Assembly (NCBI GenBank): GCA_013115125.1
Contig: JABANN010000436.1
Coordinates: forward strand, 1 to 29,004
From: Perkinsus olseni
Taxonomy: Eukaryota > Perkinsozoa > Perkinsida
DNA: 29,004 bases
Direction: 5' to 3'
In this document: piece by piece, positions 11,185 through 21,951 of the stretch
Layout of the letters: each line of letters starts with the position of its first letter
How positions within the stretch are numbered: position 1 is the stretch's first letter
The notes under the pieces: model-generated
What the model was told of the DNA's origin: nothing
Databases searched by the model: none
The model's input: only the letters and a program-made list of their open reading frames with translations
Position numbers and translations under genes: made by a program

Positions 11185-11400
11185 ATGCCCAGTTCTCGAA
11201 GTCCCTTTCGCCCTGCGACAGTGAGCGATGCTAGTGCTATGTCACCCACGTCACCAGCCGATGATGATTTGCGTATGATTTTAGGGCGAGCGCTAAAATC
11301 CCTTAGGGGTCCCGGTCCCGGTCCCGCGACCAGAGAAGTGGCAGCAGGGAAACAAGGTGAGGCGGCGGTGGAGGAAAGTGGATGGGTGTGGAAGGGGCTG
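11185..11400 (+). CDS. Possible first exon, Ser/Pro-rich (start of hypothetical or nucleotidyltransferase gene)
   Basis: A plus-strand frame beginning MPSSRSPFRP, containing RMILGRALKSLRG and ending EESGWVWKGL immediately before a consensus donor (GTGAGT at 11401). Further on, about 11483-11555, a second coding-looking segment (RIEGYTYPSGRPDPNIEMV through QPNRTAQ) is preceded by AG and followed by a GTAGG donor. The phases of the two pieces do not agree with the simplest junction, so I cannot complete the model. It may be a small separate gene or 5' exons of the nucleotidyltransferase that follows, whose open frame extends upstream of its first ATG. No family is recognisable. Confidence 0.3.
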
Positions 11401-11826
11401 GTGAGTGTTGCGAGTCGACAGCATCGAACGTGACGTAAAAACTGGGATATTGGAATCAAAATGATGACAGGATTGAAGGTTACACATATCCTTCGGGGCG
11501 CCCTGATCCGAACATTGAAATGGTGCATGACTCACGGCAACCCAACCGCACGGCTCAGGTAGGCTGCACTAGATGCTATGCACAGCACGATTGTCAGTCG
11601 ATGTATCGAATTATAGTTGTGCTCTAAAGTAGCCCTCGGCGCTAGTCCTCAACCCGCCATTCCCGATTGCAACTCCCTTCATGCATCGTGTTGCCACGAT
11701 GGTATACTCGCCACTTTCTCGCAACAAAGGACGCCGCCGGTTGTCGTGCCGGTACTAGACTTGTGGTCTTCGGTCTTCTCTTCGAGACACCAGCCGCATC
11801 CGCATTCAACGGCATATTCCCTCCGA

Positions 11827-13467
11827 ATGTCCTCCCTAGACACCGTCCTTGCAATCATCCATAAGCGGCTGTCGGGTGTTTCCGCAGCCGTCGTTCCCTT
11901 CGGAAGTCGCGTCATATTCCCCGGCCATCAAGGCGGTGACGTTGACATCGTCGTCATCCTAGCCGGGAAGGAAAACGATGTACGAGCCCGGCAGCTTGTA
12001 CCATGGCACTTGGTTTCGACACGTCTCGCCCAACAGAAAAAATATGCGTTGAGGTGTAGATTATCCCACGCGGGAAAATACCCGAGGAGATGCAAAGGGT
12101 TCGGAGGGCATTGGTCGAGCCCGACTTGGATAACGACGACGCGTCCGTACTCGAGATCAAGAAGTCCTTGCCTAATGCTCGGATACCCCTGTTGAAGGTG
12201 CACTGACAATGGCAGATTCCACCGGCATTGTTATAACGTCGGTACCAACAGGTCACCCATGTGCCAAGCCAAACTCCGATTGACCTCGTCATCCACCTCG
12301 GACACCCCATAGTGTCCTCATGGTTCTCGAGGGACATCGTTCAAGCATCAGGGTAAGTGCAACGGTCTGATGCGAGTGCAGCGTTCCAGTTTAGCCTGGG
12401 CAAGGAGCTCATAGAGCTGGTACGCAACTGGGCTGCCTCGAAGAACATCACGCGAGCGGACGCTGGAATGCTTCCAAAGTAAGAAAGCCCCTTGGAGGCA
12501 CACCAGCGGCATGAGTCGCGTTTTTACCGTAGTTTTCGGTGAAAATTAGGTACGGCTACTCGTTGCTGGTTGTCGCCTTCCTGCAGAAGAAAGGCCTCTT
12601 GCCTGCCAATCTGTTTCCCACTGCAGAGGAAGATGCCGTTTCCAAGGCGAAGAGGCCCAGGCTGTTGGCTACTGGCCTAGACCCAACCACGGTACAGCGC
12701 GTGGTTCCTCAGTATTCACGCAAGACTACTTTCACTTCAACACGTTAACTCGAGTTTCGCCAGGGAAACATTCGTCACTCTCATAGTTAAATTTTTAGTT
12801 CTGTCGCTGCCGTTCGGAGATTGCCCCCTTACGAGCCTTTTGAAGTTACACCCGCTCGCAACGGGGATTTTGATGGTTGCCTGTACTCCGTGTTCCGAAT
12901 CTGTCGGCAAAGCATTTGGCCATTCTCTCATTTCCTCAGTATTATACCGAGGGCGAACTCATACGGTTTGTTGCCCTCGAAGAACCAGCGAGGCTTTTGC
13001 CGTGGAGTCCAGTGCTCGATGCCTGGCAGCAGTCGAACGCCATCCGAAGCAAAGATTCGGAAGTTGACGAACTCTTCCAACAGGTACGTCGAGAAAATGG
13101 CTCATTCGCTCTCCAGTTAGCAGCACCATCGCCACTTGTTTCAGTTTCTTGTGGATCTCGAAGGCAAACTTTCGTCTGAAGATTCCAAGCCAGTTACATT
13201 CCGCGAGAAGCGGGTTGCGGTATTGGACGAGTTCAAAAACACCTCCGACCATCTGTTCGTCTTGCGAGACCCCATAACCAGTCGGAATGTGAGAAGCCTT
13301 CACGTCTTTTGGTCGCCGTCAAAGCTTGCGGGCCTCAGGTTGCCTGCGTGCTCACTCCCACCACCAAGGTCGCAATACTAAGCGAAATAGCGCGAGCAAG
13401 ACATGCGCTGTCCACGGGGAGTGCCATCAGTGACTTGCTTTCTATGAAGCCCTTGATGAATTTATGA
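11827..13467 (+). CDS. Cid1-type nucleotidyltransferase (non-canonical poly(A) polymerase / TUTase), partly resolved
   Basis: Adds nucleotides (A or U) to RNA 3' ends. Resolved exons: 11827-11979, 12060-12197, 12252-12352, 12395-12478, 12550 to about 12700, an exon ending 13083, 13145-13288, 13339-13467. The pol-beta signature VPFGSRVIFPGHQGGDVDIVV supplies the GS motif and the first two carboxylates (DxD). The downstream strand TPIDLVIHLGHP plausibly supplies the third Asp. Then come LIELVRNWAASKNI and, across a splice, MLPK to YGYSLLVVAFLQKKGLLP, matching the Cid1 helix that contacts the nucleotide. The C-terminal DPITSRN with VACVLTP resembles the PAP-associated DPF..rN motif. Junctions up to 12550 and from 13083 are phase-consistent. 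About 12700-12880 needs a shift that I cannot place with confidence. The frame is also open upstream of 11827, so the true start may be further 5'. Confidence 0.75.
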
Positions 13468-13562
13468 AACGTGGGCTTGAGTGTTAATCACTTTCTTCTG
13501 CTATCGGCGCTTTCTGTGTTGAAAGTACGGCGAGACTTGGAAAGACGAAACACTGAGAATCT

Positions 13563-15268
13563 TCAAGGCGACTTCAAGTCCATGGATTCGTGGCGAACAA
13601 GAACTTCCTCTTCCACCATTAAAGTATCAGGGTCGTCATCATAGTGCTTCACGTATGTCCCATCAGGAAATCTGTTGTATCGCTCTCGGCTTACAACTAT
13701 TTCCTTCACTCTGGTGTACTCAGTGATGACCGGCTTCTCATCGACCGTCAACGAGCCCGAGTCAGGGGCGATGGACACCTCGCTGTCTGCTGTTGATGAT
13801 GAGGGCCCGGAGGCTCTTCGCTGGGACTCATTTTTCCTGGTTTGCTCTTCGATCCACTTAACAAGACAGCGAGGTGGTTGTGCACCAACATTGAGGGATA
13901 TAGCTCGTGCTGCACCGAGGAGATCAGCTACTGGGTACCTGCCTAGTAAAATCAGCGCTTATGGTCGACCAGAGACCTCACGGCAGAAAACATCGGAAAC
14001 GGCAAAGCTGAGTTCGTAATGCGAGACTGGCTTATGTAATCCTCATCAAGAGAAGAGAGGGAAGGCACTCATCAACTCACATTTCAATTTCGTCTACTGG
14101 AATTTCTGCTGGACCTAGTATGAATTGCTTCCCATCATTAACAACTAGAATCATCTGCCCCTTAGTCGTCACCGACAGGCCCACGGTGTCGCCCGCCTTC
14201 AATGTACTGGGATTCCACCTGTGCAATCTCTCAGTGAGATGAGACGTCCGGTGTGTCCTACGCAAAATCACTCTCGGTTTCACTGCTGATTGATCTGCCA
14301 TCGTAGCCCATTGACCATGACCAATCCAAGTCAGCAATTGTGTACGGTATACCTTCTGCCAGTACGTCCTCAGGAGTTGCCTGCCGTGTGAAGCTCGATA
14401 CCACTCCAGACGAAGATCGGGGACAGGCCTCACCGTTGTGACCCCCAGCGTAAGGCCATCAGCCCACTCGCCCTCTCGCTCCTGCCTTTCGAGGAGTTCG
14501 ACTTCAAAGTACCAGCCAATGAAGCGGAAGTGCTCTACCGGGGCATCGCCGATGACCATGCCCAGAGTGATTTCCTCCTTCTCCGAGCCCACGTCGCGCC
14601 TGTACTTGGCAACAATTCCATTATCAGTCAGCTTCACGTATTCCGAGTGGACTCCTCTCGCCCAGCCAGCCGGGGGTCGGACCTTTTCCTCTCTATGAGC
14701 ATCATTGAGCACGGATGCCAAAGCACCACTAGACTGGCCCTTTTGGGAGTCGAAAGAACCCCCAAAGTCCAGGCTATGGTCACCTGACGCCAGCGTGATG
14801 ATAGGCCCTATGGCAGCGCCCTCACCGGTCTGCATCTCCTCGATTCTGCCGACTATGTAGTCGACGTCCCTGGTGAGGATATCGTCCCTGTCTCGGGTAT
14901 CCCAGGCAGCAGCAGCCGCGTTGGCCTCCGATACTTGAATGAGATTCATGTGATCTTCATCCGCGAACACATCCAGCTCTCGCTGTTCTCTCTGCCGCCG
15001 TGCGAGGACCTCGAGAGGTGATGGAAGAAATGCTGCACAACCCCTCCCAGAGAGTCCACGGCAGCCGCGTCTGTGGCTTTACTTCTTGTATTTGCAGCTC
15101 GGTGAGGCTGTGTATCATGGCAACACACACGTAGAGAGCTACTAGTCTGTTGGGCATACGGTCGATGTGCACGGCTACAGTAAACTGGGTACCAGCCTCG
15201 CGGCAATTCAGGAAGCCACATCTGGCTACGACCTGAGGACAGGAAGTCATGGCAGTATCTTCGCTCAT
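13563..15268 (-). CDS. Neuralized-homology (NHR/SPRY-like) domain protein (4 exons, 506 aa)
   Basis: Exons: 15083-15268, 14081-15009, 13982-14007, 13563-13942 (1521 nt, phase-consistent, GT-AG introns of 73, 73 and 39 nt). The N terminus leads into a charged helical stretch (LTELQIQE joined to VLARRQREQRELDVF). The large exon holds a beta-sandwich with NHR/SPRY-like landmarks: FRFIGWYFEVELLE, WADGLTLGVTTVRPVPD, LKAGDTVGLSVTTKGQM and VNDGKQF. The final strand, EIEIFAVSDVFCR, is built across two splice junctions using a 26-nt exon. It parallels the 'lyavvDvyG' end of NHR domains. The C-terminal region (RCLVKWIEEQ, then a Ser-rich and acidic tail) is unassigned. NHR domains mediate protein binding, often in ubiquitin ligases, but no RING is visible here. 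Upstream ATGs are alternatives: 15268 is the first, and an internal one lies at 15118. Confidence 0.7.
13982..14007 (-). other. 26-nt microexon of the NHR gene
   Basis: Flanked by CAG/ and /GTGAGG borders. It encodes FAVSDVFC, which restores the last strand of the domain and keeps the frame between exons ending in phase 2 and phase 1. Confidence 0.65.
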
Positions 15269-15365
15269 TAGGGTTGAAAATAGCGGAGCGAAGTTGGAAA
15301 ACTTACACCATCACCAACATCCTTCGCAGACGTGTAGTTGAAGAACATAGGCAGGCAAACCAGAT

Positions 15366-18300
15366 TCATTCCTTCCGGTACCTGACTAGCTTCTCATCCC
15401 ACGACAGCCCCTTAGCGCCTCGCTCGAATAGGAAGGTAGGACCGTCCCAGCCTGGGACTCCCAGGATGACCAACCTTGCTGTAGAGGAGCCGGCGCCAAT
15501 CAGCTATCCTTTCCCCCGCTATTGGTTGGTCGTTCTCGGCCGCTACCTCGTACTCGAACATGAGCTGCAGGCCCTTCTGGAGATAACTGGTGAGCATCTG
15601 ACGATTCTCCCAATAACCATCAAGAACACCCCCTTCTTCCGTGTCGAACGATCCTCAGGACCGCAGTAAAAGGTCTCTCACAGTGTCTTTCTGCCACACC
15701 ACTGTACAGGATTGGTTCTGTCTGTAGGCCTCTATAGCCTCATGAACATGACCATACACTTCTCGCATGTTGTCCTCCATCCTGTACAGCAAATATACAC
15801 GCCAACCTGCGTGTCTCTCCAGTTACCACTGATCGCTCCTAGGCATTCTGTTCGCGGAGGAGCTGAAGAAAGGTTGCATCTCCGACACCGTCGTTGAGAA
15901 CGGATGCCAGTAGTTGTTGTTCCACAGGTCGTAGTAAACTCTGGTCGGCTCTGGATTCTGCAGATTGGCCCAAACATTTGACTTATTGAAGACAACCTCG
16001 ATCGTCCTGTACGGCATCAAGGGATGCTCGCTGAACAAAGCGGGCTTCCAAGTTCCATCCTTCCAGTGTAGGTTCTCTCTGGTGATCTTCGCGTCGGCCT
16101 CCTCGAAGTCAGGACCGGAACAGTCCCAACATATGAGAATGTCGGTGCAGTTGACGCCAAGGCGAGCCGCCGTTGCCTCCTTGCCCCGGAGTGGTCTTCC
16201 ATTATTGGTATCGGGGTAAGCCTGGTGGCACAAGAAGCCCAGCATGAGGGCACGTGGGTAGGAGCCACAGATGGTGCAGGGCAGTGAGGGTGGCAGGTTA
16301 GAGTGCAGCCGCAGAGGGTGCCTGGACAAATGGAGGGGATCCTAAACCTGCCGCCTCGTCTTCGATAGGGCTTCCTTTTATCATTCATACCCTAACGAGT
16401 CTGAACACTCGGTTCCATACCGTATCGACAGTATCGACATAGGAAAACCAAAAATTTTTTTTCTCATTCTTATATCGCCCAAAAAGTATCGATTATACAT
16501 AATCTCGATTTATATTTTCTATCCACAGCGTGCTCGGAAGTTAGGAACCCGAACGAGATTGTGTGCTCAGCTTGGGATCTACGAATCTGCTACCCACTGA
16601 TGATGTTGCGAGTTGAGGAGCAGGAGTTCATCAGGGGCCGCATCGAGTGTGGCATCCAACAGCTTCTGCTCTGGGTTACGATCATCGTCCTCGATGCTAG
16701 ACCGGATGCTCCCGAAAGAGCTGTCGTGAGCTGACGCCTACAGCAGACGCTGGGAATAACCGGGATAGACACAGGACGCTCACATCATCGGCCATAGTAA
16801 CCAGCATCGAGGCGTCTATCGACAGGGAGCTGGCGGCGGCCTGGGAAGCCCGCAGTAACGCAGCCGTGCTCCGCCGTCGCTCCTCCTTCAAACTGTCGAT
16901 CTGGGCCCGTCGGCGTTGTCTCAATAATTTCTGAGAAGAGCCAACCTGGGCGGCTCGCCATCACTGCGGCCATCACTGACTTGATAGAGGAGCCGCTTCC
17001 TCCTGACCACCTCCGCCTCCCTCGCCTCCTGAGGGGCAAGCCGGCCGGGAGGCCTCTTGTTCATCACTACGCGCTTGCAGCGATATGCATCAGCGAAGCG
17101 GCCCGGCAGGGTGTACCTTACTGGGATACCATCAATCACCGGAGGGAGAAAAGAAGAAGAGGACAGCCCTCATGAGCAGCCAGTTGTCAATCTTCGACGA
17201 CACGAGAAAAGCCTCGTCGTCGTCCCGGCTCACCGTCGGGCAATAGTGGCATCCCAGAACGTAACAGAGCCGTCAAATTCCATGGTCATAACCCAGTAAG
17301 CTGGCTGACGGTCCCAGGTGGTACCAATACAGACGAATGCAGCCTCGCCAACCTGACTTGACGCGTCCGAACGATCGCCTGTTTTGGAACCCAACACCTT
17401 CTGCTTGCCCTCATCGTCGTCATCAGTGGCTAGAAGAGCGTCCGCGTCGTCTTCCTGCACCAACAGCGCATGAGTTCAGGCCCTCAGCCCTCGGCAGTTG
17501 TCTACGCTTTCAATCTTAGGATGCTTCGTGTTGGCCAATTCGTACTTCCGGGCAGTGACCCCTAGCAAGAGGCTGCAGTGCAGCAGGGCTCGAGCCAGGG
17601 AGTCTCCTTTCTGTAGGGACATTGTGAAATCTGAGAGACCCTTTTCTAGCTCACAGCTCAGCTCGCTATATCGAAGATTCCGTAAGACCTCACCCGGTGC
17701 CAGCGCCAATGGCTCGAACATGGGCATGACATCAACATAAGGGAAGCAGCGGACCCAGAAGTAGACAGCGTTGCGGTTGTCCACTTCTGACGGTGGCTTC
17801 ATCACGTCCAGGAAGGCCGGGAGGTAGTGGAGTCGTCTGGCAGCGTTAGATGGCGAGCAACACCAGGGCCTGACCAGACCGGTACCCTCGCTGTCCCTTT
17901 AGTTGATAGATGAACTGTCGGCCATCAGCTTCGCTCAAAGAAGACGTTCGACTGCTCCACTCCGCCGCTCTGAGCGACCACTCAGCGATGAGCTTTGGCG
18001 GGAAGTAGTCGGACGAAGGCTCAGGAGAATCGATAACGCGATAGTCCTCAGGGAAGTCGAACGGCTTCAGCCAGGCTTCCACATAGATATTAGAAATCTG
18101 ATGATTGGTCACCCACCAGAAAATTAAGCAGGCTCACACTGTTCTTATTAGTAGTCTCATCCGCTTCATCCACCGGCGGCATCCACAGGCATTGGAGACG
18201 ACGTTTGAGGTGGAGGACCTAGGCGAAGCTCTCGACTAGCTTGGCTTAGCTGGCCCCACTTTTGTCTGGTAGTCGGTGGCGACACCACTACGAACGGAAT

Positions 18301-21300
18301 AGTAGGTCTGGGTCTCGGGTTTGCCTGCAGAAAGAGTGGTCGAATACACTCCGGTGCTGTCCGATACCGTCGTTGAAAATCTCGCTAAGCTCCATCTTAG
18401 CCCATCCACAGTGGTCTGTCCCTCCCACCCCTGACCCCTCACTGGCGTCCAACCACACGTCGAACATCACCGGTCCCTGCAAGGACACTACCAGCGGCCA
18501 CGCTGTCGATGGAAGACCTTCGCTAGGATCTCCTTGGCGTCGAGAGCTGCGGTGTTGGCAACTCTTATTTCGAAGTAGAAGTCCTGCTTGAACTCTGGCC
18601 GCAGCTCATCTTGGACGACGTCCGTAGAATACGACATACCGTCGAAGGTCACCTACACAGCGAGGGCGAGCACGGTTCGACCATCCGGCTCGGGACGCAA
18701 GGCGGGAGGCTGATATCAAGGATCGGTACCTGGACGTAGGTGTCCATCTCACTGAGGGGCCGCTGTTGCGAAGTGAGAATCTTGTCCACCTTAATCACCC
18801 TCACCAGAAGGTACGCCTGAGCTGACGAGCTAGCAATGAGCAGATCCATCACCCACTGGCCTTGGATTCGCTCATGTCACAGAGCTCTCCAGTCTGTCTG
18901 TAGTGAGGTCTGTGATCAACACCAATCTTCCCATCCAGTCTGCCGAAACCGGACTGCAGCATTCGCCCTATCGCCTCCTTAGCGTCCTGTTGAGTGCCTG
19001 TTAACCACGACTTTGCCGAGGCTGTTCTCATATCGACGACAGGCCGACCTTTCGTCGCGAGTTTGGTGAGCTCTTTCGCGAACCAAGGCGGGGGAGCGCA
19101 AACCGCGGAGACTCTGCCGTACTCATGCACGCCACGCAAGGAGATCAGGGCTTCGGCAACTGGCTGAAATAGCGAGCCTTTTCGAGTCCAGAAACAGAAT
19201 TCAACGGGAACAGAGTGAGGGTTCGTCGACAGCGCGGACGGTCTGAAGATCTACTAGCGTTGCTCACAGTGTTCCGGTGGAGGCCGTGCTTCTTCGACCG
19301 TTGGACCACTTCGATCTTCAAGGTCTCGCTGTCAGCGTCCGCCAGTGTTCCGCGGTAGTACAGCTTGCCGATGTTCGACCACCGAATTCTACACAAGGTT
19401 CTCATACGCCGCCGACGCTGCAGCGGCAGCTGACTTCTCTCCTACACGGCGGATTCCTTCCTAATGTAGTCGCTCCGAATGCTCATTGAGAAGAAACTCT
19501 TCCATTGGCCGAGCAGGCTGCGTTTGATCGAAGCTCGGAAGCCGACACGGGCTGAGGCGCTCTTTGAGCTGCTGCCCGTTGCCTCGTTATTATCCAGTGC
19601 GTTCGAAAGGGAAGCCGAATCGGGTCCAAAGGAAGCGCCGCCACCAAAGGTCTGAAACCAACATAAGCTCGAAGGTATCAAGCGCGGCAGTGGCTGAGGA
19701 ACAGAGGCGAGTCTACGGATGAGCACCTTCCTGGATCCTCGCAGTCTCGTAAGAGCAGCGTCGAGACCTGTATATGAGTACTCGAAGCATAGCAGGAGGA
19801 TCGGTAAGAGGAGGGCACCTTCATCCTTGGACTGTTCGACTTGGCCTCCATCATCACTGGAGTCCTCACTGCCACTCTCCATGAAGATGTCCTCCTCGTG
19901 TTGTAGTTCAGCTGCGCCAGCAGCTGCTTCTCCCTCTGTAGCTTCATACCCACCTGAGGCCAAGCACTAGTTGTACATAGGGCGAGCATAGGACGGTTTC
20001 GACTCGGAACTCTCGGACTGTGGCGCCTTTAGGCCAAGCATGCGGGCAACCGACGGGTCAGAGCAGGGCCTTTCGATGCCCTGCCCGGCCAGTAACCACC
20101 ATCAGCAACCGTAGTCCGGAGGGGAATGAGAGTCTCATTCCCCTCTCATGATGAGACACAGCGGTGGCCCTCACCCTTAGCTGCCTTCACCCTGGCTACG
20201 AGCTCCTCGACAGTTGGCAAGTCCCTGAGCGTCCAGTCGAGGAGATGCAGCTCGAAGTCGTAAACCTCTTGGAAGTACAGCTGAAATTCAACACGGTATC
20301 TGCTCAGCAAAAACCCCTCGAGGGAGCGGTCTCGAAGCAGGCGATTCACGATGCTGAGAAGAGTTGATTGACTTCGAAGAATGGTACAGTACAAATACTG
20401 CAATGGTGGTACCTCTCAGTAAACTTGCCGCCCTCCGCGCTAACAGCATCGTCGTCCGTATCGAAGGTGCCGAGTATGCAGCTCTGCAGTACCGGCCCTG
20501 TCGCGTATTCGATCAACGGCCGAGAATGCTGAGCATCGATCCGGTTGGCCCTGAGTGGCACACATCACATCCGAAAAGTGTGAGAAGGCCACACTTGTAT
20601 TTGCTCCACTGCCAAAGCTCTATTTTCAGATTCTCCCGCTCGAGGTCGAGGTAGCTGCCACGCCATTCGAAAACAAACTCGTTGGGGACTTGAACTTTGC
20701 TCTTAACGCCATCCACGAACATCTTTGAAATCGCGAAGGCCCCTGTACGGAAGTATTGGGGCTCGTCCCCTACGCACCAGACCGAACCTGAGGGCGCGGG
20801 CTGACAGTTTCGACAGTCCTGAGGCACTGATGCTTCCTGATCCAACATAGAGAACGGTTGCCGATTCCGAATGGCTCTCAACCCAACCCTCGCTGGGAGG
20901 GGCTAGAGGGGCCCATCATGCGGCAGCAGACAGATTTGACTTGGCCTGCTACTTATAGGATGAGGAAGGTCGCAGCATCCTTCAGGACACAGAGGAGGAG
21001 GAGCCGGAGCCCGGCCTACTAGATGCAGCCAACCATCCTAGCAAGCTGCCAGTATTGGTAGTGTCGACTCTGAACTCTTCCCGCGTGCCTCCCCAGGCAA
21101 AGTTTAGGAAGGCCACTGGCTCATCGTTATTGAGCGGAATGACCTGTATCTTCCACAGTCTAACGCCCCAGCGTCGAGGATAGGACCAGAACTGTTTCTG
21201 AAGAGAAACCTGGCTCACATAAGAAATTTCTCAGCCACAAGATACGCTCTCTACGTGCTGGCGTGATGGCAGATAACCGGAGATTCCCATAGCAATGCCT

Positions 21301-21920
21301 TCTTGAACACCCAAGCCTCTCACTGGTACGATAAAGACTCTCCATAGAGTTGGTCCCACCTCGGCCTCGGTGTCTCCTAAAGTGGCGCTATACTTGCTCT
21401 TATGTGCCTCATAAGCTTGCTGGAAGCGTTCTCGGCTGATGCAAATGTTGTCATCACCAGCAACGTCCTCGCCCTCACCAGCCCCCGGACTCTGAGAACA
21501 GCACTTTGCCAAGGTGCAGATGACCGCTGGGCGCGCCGAGGCGGTCGCTCATACCCCGCCTTGTTCTAGGTCGGCCTGCTCAGCATCTTCTGCATCGCCC
21601 TCGAGCTCGGCCTGCTGCTTCTGCCGCTCCTCCTCATCCTGGCACACAGTCCGACTATTCGTTAGTCGAGGGATCGGTCAAGTGTTAGCGATTGGAGCAG
21701 CATCGGTGGACCTTCTCTCTCTGTTCTTCCTCCTTCTTGCGTCTCTCTTCCTCCTTCTTAGCATTTTCCTTATCTTCCTGTGAGTCACCCCCCACAAGAT
21801 TCTTCACCGCGGCGAGTCCTGCTGCTGCGGCGAACATGGCGATGATCAACGACTGCGTGGAGACGCTGGTCACTGGACTTCAACGACTGCGCTTCGGCTA
21901 GAGCGAATTGCTAGCTGTCA

Positions 21921-21951
<31 letters not shown>

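Larger units (their letters stand above)
18250..21491 (-). other. Multi-C2 region of the CC2D2A/CEP76-like gene
   Basis: At least three C2-like sandwiches in fragments. First: VRLWKIQVIPLNNDEPVAFL (about 21120-21175) continuing to NEFVFEWRGSYLDL and NLKIELWQWSKYK (about 20590-20690). Second: RVEFQLYFQEVYDFELHLLD (about 20240-20300), and the related IGKLYYRGTLADADS with TLKIEVVQRSK (about 19290-19375). Third: AYLLVRVIKVDKIL and DTYVQVPILDISLP (about 18700-18815) with GPVMFDVWLDASEG and GWAKMELSEIFNDG (about 18370-18480). Between the second and third lies an acidic/Ser-rich linker (about 19850-19960). Calcium-ligand Asp patterns are not obvious, as expected for ciliary C2 domains. Confidence 0.55.

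Noticed and set aside
12353-12376. Apparent 24-nt ultra-short intron in the nucleotidyltransferase gene
   Set aside because: A 42-nt intron (12353-12394) with a better TTTAG acceptor keeps the frame and the motif alignment, so no exceptional intron is needed.
14281-14330. Sequence resembling a spliced-leader RNA (tcgtagccca...)
   Set aside because: Only a few bases agree with the known alveolate leader, and it lies inside the coding exon of the NHR gene.
15452-15470. Apparent 19-nt intron near the end of the multi-C2 gene
   Set aside because: A 52-nt intron (15423-15474) with a pyrimidine-rich acceptor gives the same frame and is of normal size.
18250-21491. Ferlin as identity of the multi-C2 gene
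   Set aside because: No C-terminal transmembrane anchor or Fer motif is seen, and the downstream transglutaminase-like core and VWANLQ/WHPF block fit CC2D2A/CEP76 better.
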